This document shows, piece by piece, positions 62,543 through 64,000 of a stretch of 64,000 nt of DNA. The notes below the pieces were generated by a model that saw only the letters and a program-made list of their open reading frames with translations, made no database searches and had not been told where the DNA came from. The stretch comes from Cristatella mucedo. Lineage: Eukaryota; Bryozoa; Phylactolaemata; Cristatellidae. The position numbers and the translations under genes are program-made. The stretch's first letter is position 1. Every line of letters starts with the position of its first letter. The stretch lies in assembly GCA_009760855.2 (NCBI GenBank), contig WPIO01000022.1:2861001-2925000 (forward strand), given 5' to 3'.

Positions 62543-62717
62543 TCAATAGGCGGCGCCAAAGGACGAGAACAGGGCGGCGTCGACGGGCTCCATGCACGAT
62601 GGACAGGTGAGCGAGCGCAACAGCCAGTCCTCGATGCATTCCTTGTGGTAGATGTGAGCGCACGGCAAGTAGCTCAGCACGTCACCCGCCTCGAACTCGG
62701 CCACGCATATGGCGCAC
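62543..62717 (-). CDS. RNF11: RNF11 RING-H2 E3 ubiquitin ligase, last coding exon
   Basis: RNF11 is a small membrane-associated RING-H2 E3 adaptor acting with ITCH/NEDD4-type ligases and A20 in signalling and endocytic ubiquitination. After a CTGCTCTGCAG acceptor the exon supplies one base of a split codon. It then encodes CAICVAEFEAGDVLSYLPCA, HIYHKECIEDWLL, RSLTCPSCMEPVDAAL and FSSFGAAY-stop. All eight zinc ligands of the C3-H2-C3 ring are present (C-x2-C-x14-C-x-H-x2-H-x2-C-x10-C-x2-C). The RS-x-TCPSCMEPVDAAL end is diagnostic of RNF11, and the threonine is the residue AKT phosphorylates in human (T135). The N-terminal exons (acylation signal, PPxY, ubiquitin-interacting part) were not found up to base 64000 and should lie to the right. 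Confidence 0.9.
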
Positions 62718-64000
62718 CTGCAGAGCAGCAGCGATTGCAATCAATGCAGACGAGACGCTCGACGTTAAATTCCAATTTCGCAACAACAAGCAACCAGTGG
62801 TAACTACAACTAGGGGTATTTCGGGAACCATCACCGTCTTCTTATAATATCAATACGAATACACTTTTTTTTTGTAATATTAGCACGGCAAACGTCCGTG
62901 CAAGGCTAGCAATATACAAACTGCATTTTCCAGCAGCACTGGCAATTCCAATTACTCCTTCTTCAGACTCAGATCCGAATGCAAATACCGCAAGCATCAC
63001 ACAAATATGGCGAATGAATGCAGTCAGATAATACATTTTTTTTTGCTGAAGTGGTATGAATCCAATGCTAAACTAAAACTAGACCGACTGACACCGAGTG
63101 CCAGATCAAAACGGCAAGGGTCTGACAGCAAGAATTTAATGAAACACAAACAGGCTTAACTTAAAAAGGGGGTGGCTTTGAAAGGATGATGTTAGAAAAG
63201 ATCGATGTTAGCGCTGGCTGCTAGTCCTTCACAGAGAACTGAACGGAGAACGTGAAAAAAGCAGAGAAAAGCCTTTTAGACGAGTGCATATCGAAGGAGT
63301 GGGTGCTATCACCTTCCTTTGGGAAGGAGATGGCGGCGTTAATCCCTGCTTGGTCGCTAGTCCCAGCCTGCGAATAGCGAAACCGTTTTGGACAGCCCAA
63401 CATGAGGTGCAAGTACTGCACTCAAAGAATGATGCATGGTAGCTAAACCGAGCTTAAGGTGAGCAGTGTGACAGTCCTCTGAGCATGGACTGTGATGAAA
63501 CCGAGCACCCTCAAGAAGGTTTATGACAATACTTGCTTCCAACCCGAACAGACTAGCCCACCAGCCATTAGTTATTTGTGACCACGCACGAGCTGACTTA
63601 GCAACCGTGGCCTAAAATGTACACGATTCCTTCCCTTTTTGAGGATGGAGGAGTGAGCTACCCAGAGACAGCAACGACCGATGCTACTAGCATAGCTGCA
63701 TGGAGTGGAAGTGTGGTTGGCAGTGACTTCGAGCATGATATGATTGTGGTTGGTATACTATTAAGACAACGAAAAGGCTGCGTGAAAAGTTGAACATCGT
63801 AACTAAGCCAGCTCAAATGAGAAACAAGAGAGACAACCAACCTAGGTGCTTCCAGTTAATCCAATTGCATCAAGAACTCATGCAGCATTCAACCGGCTAA
63901 CCTTTGAAAGGGCTGACTTTTGAAAGGGCGGCTTCTTTTGCTGCAACTTTACCTTCTATCTCAGGTCTACCAGCCAGTAGCCTTCTGTCAGCCACTCGGT
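62718..64000 (-). other. RNF11 intron, no recognised content
   Basis: From the acceptor of the last RNF11 exon to the window edge. I looked for the preceding exon on the minus strand and did not find it. No repeat family was identified. Confidence 0.5.

Noticed and set aside
62309-62803. Plus-strand ORFs of 164 and 95 codons with Ala/Val repeats
   Set aside because: Antisense to the RNF11 RING exon and its GC-rich 3' flank; no domain of their own.

Overview
The window is animal nuclear DNA that looks like a non-vertebrate metazoan. It carries three conserved single-copy eukaryotic genes, all on the minus strand, with GT-AG introns, in a sea of old retroposons and simple repeats. The proteins resemble human orthologues but are clearly diverged. 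A few SMC3 stretches (MIHELS; SHIxCVSKEEA) read as invertebrate, perhaps arthropod-like, but I cannot name the species.

Genes. (1) SNRNP200 (Brr2, U5 snRNP helicase): coding exons 1-3 lie at 5423 down to 83, and the gene runs off the left edge. (2) SMC3 (cohesin ATPase): complete, 26 coding exons from 45800 down to 17206. By hand the splice phases all join and give about 1221 residues, against 1217 in human. (3) RNF11 (RING-H2 E3 ligase): only the last coding exon, 62717-62543, could be placed; the earlier exons must lie further right. SMC3 and SNRNP200 are nuclear housekeeping genes with no operon-like link; RNF11 is a signalling/ubiquitin gene.

Repeats. Two related L2/CR1-group LINE families dominate. 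Family 1 ends in (ATT)n and family 2 in a short ACATT-type repeat. Most copies are 5'-truncated, and several contain inverted segments. The longest copy is the family-2 element at 53272-56338. Two tRNA-derived SINE families are present. One ends in a sequence that mimics the LINE family-1 tail, so it probably borrows that LINE's machinery.

The 47-61 kb intergenic region is the most accessory part. It holds a solo LTR (47133-48464) inserted into a LINE tail, the long LINE, a TA-flanked pogo-like DNA transposon remnant (57768-58446), a SPIN/URR1-like hAT MITE (58612-58925) with an 8-bp target duplication, and an unassigned zinc-finger-like ORF between two SINEs. Long GA, TA and CA microsatellites occur throughout. 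I saw no CRISPR array, no bona fide tRNA or rRNA gene, and no prokaryotic-style operon.
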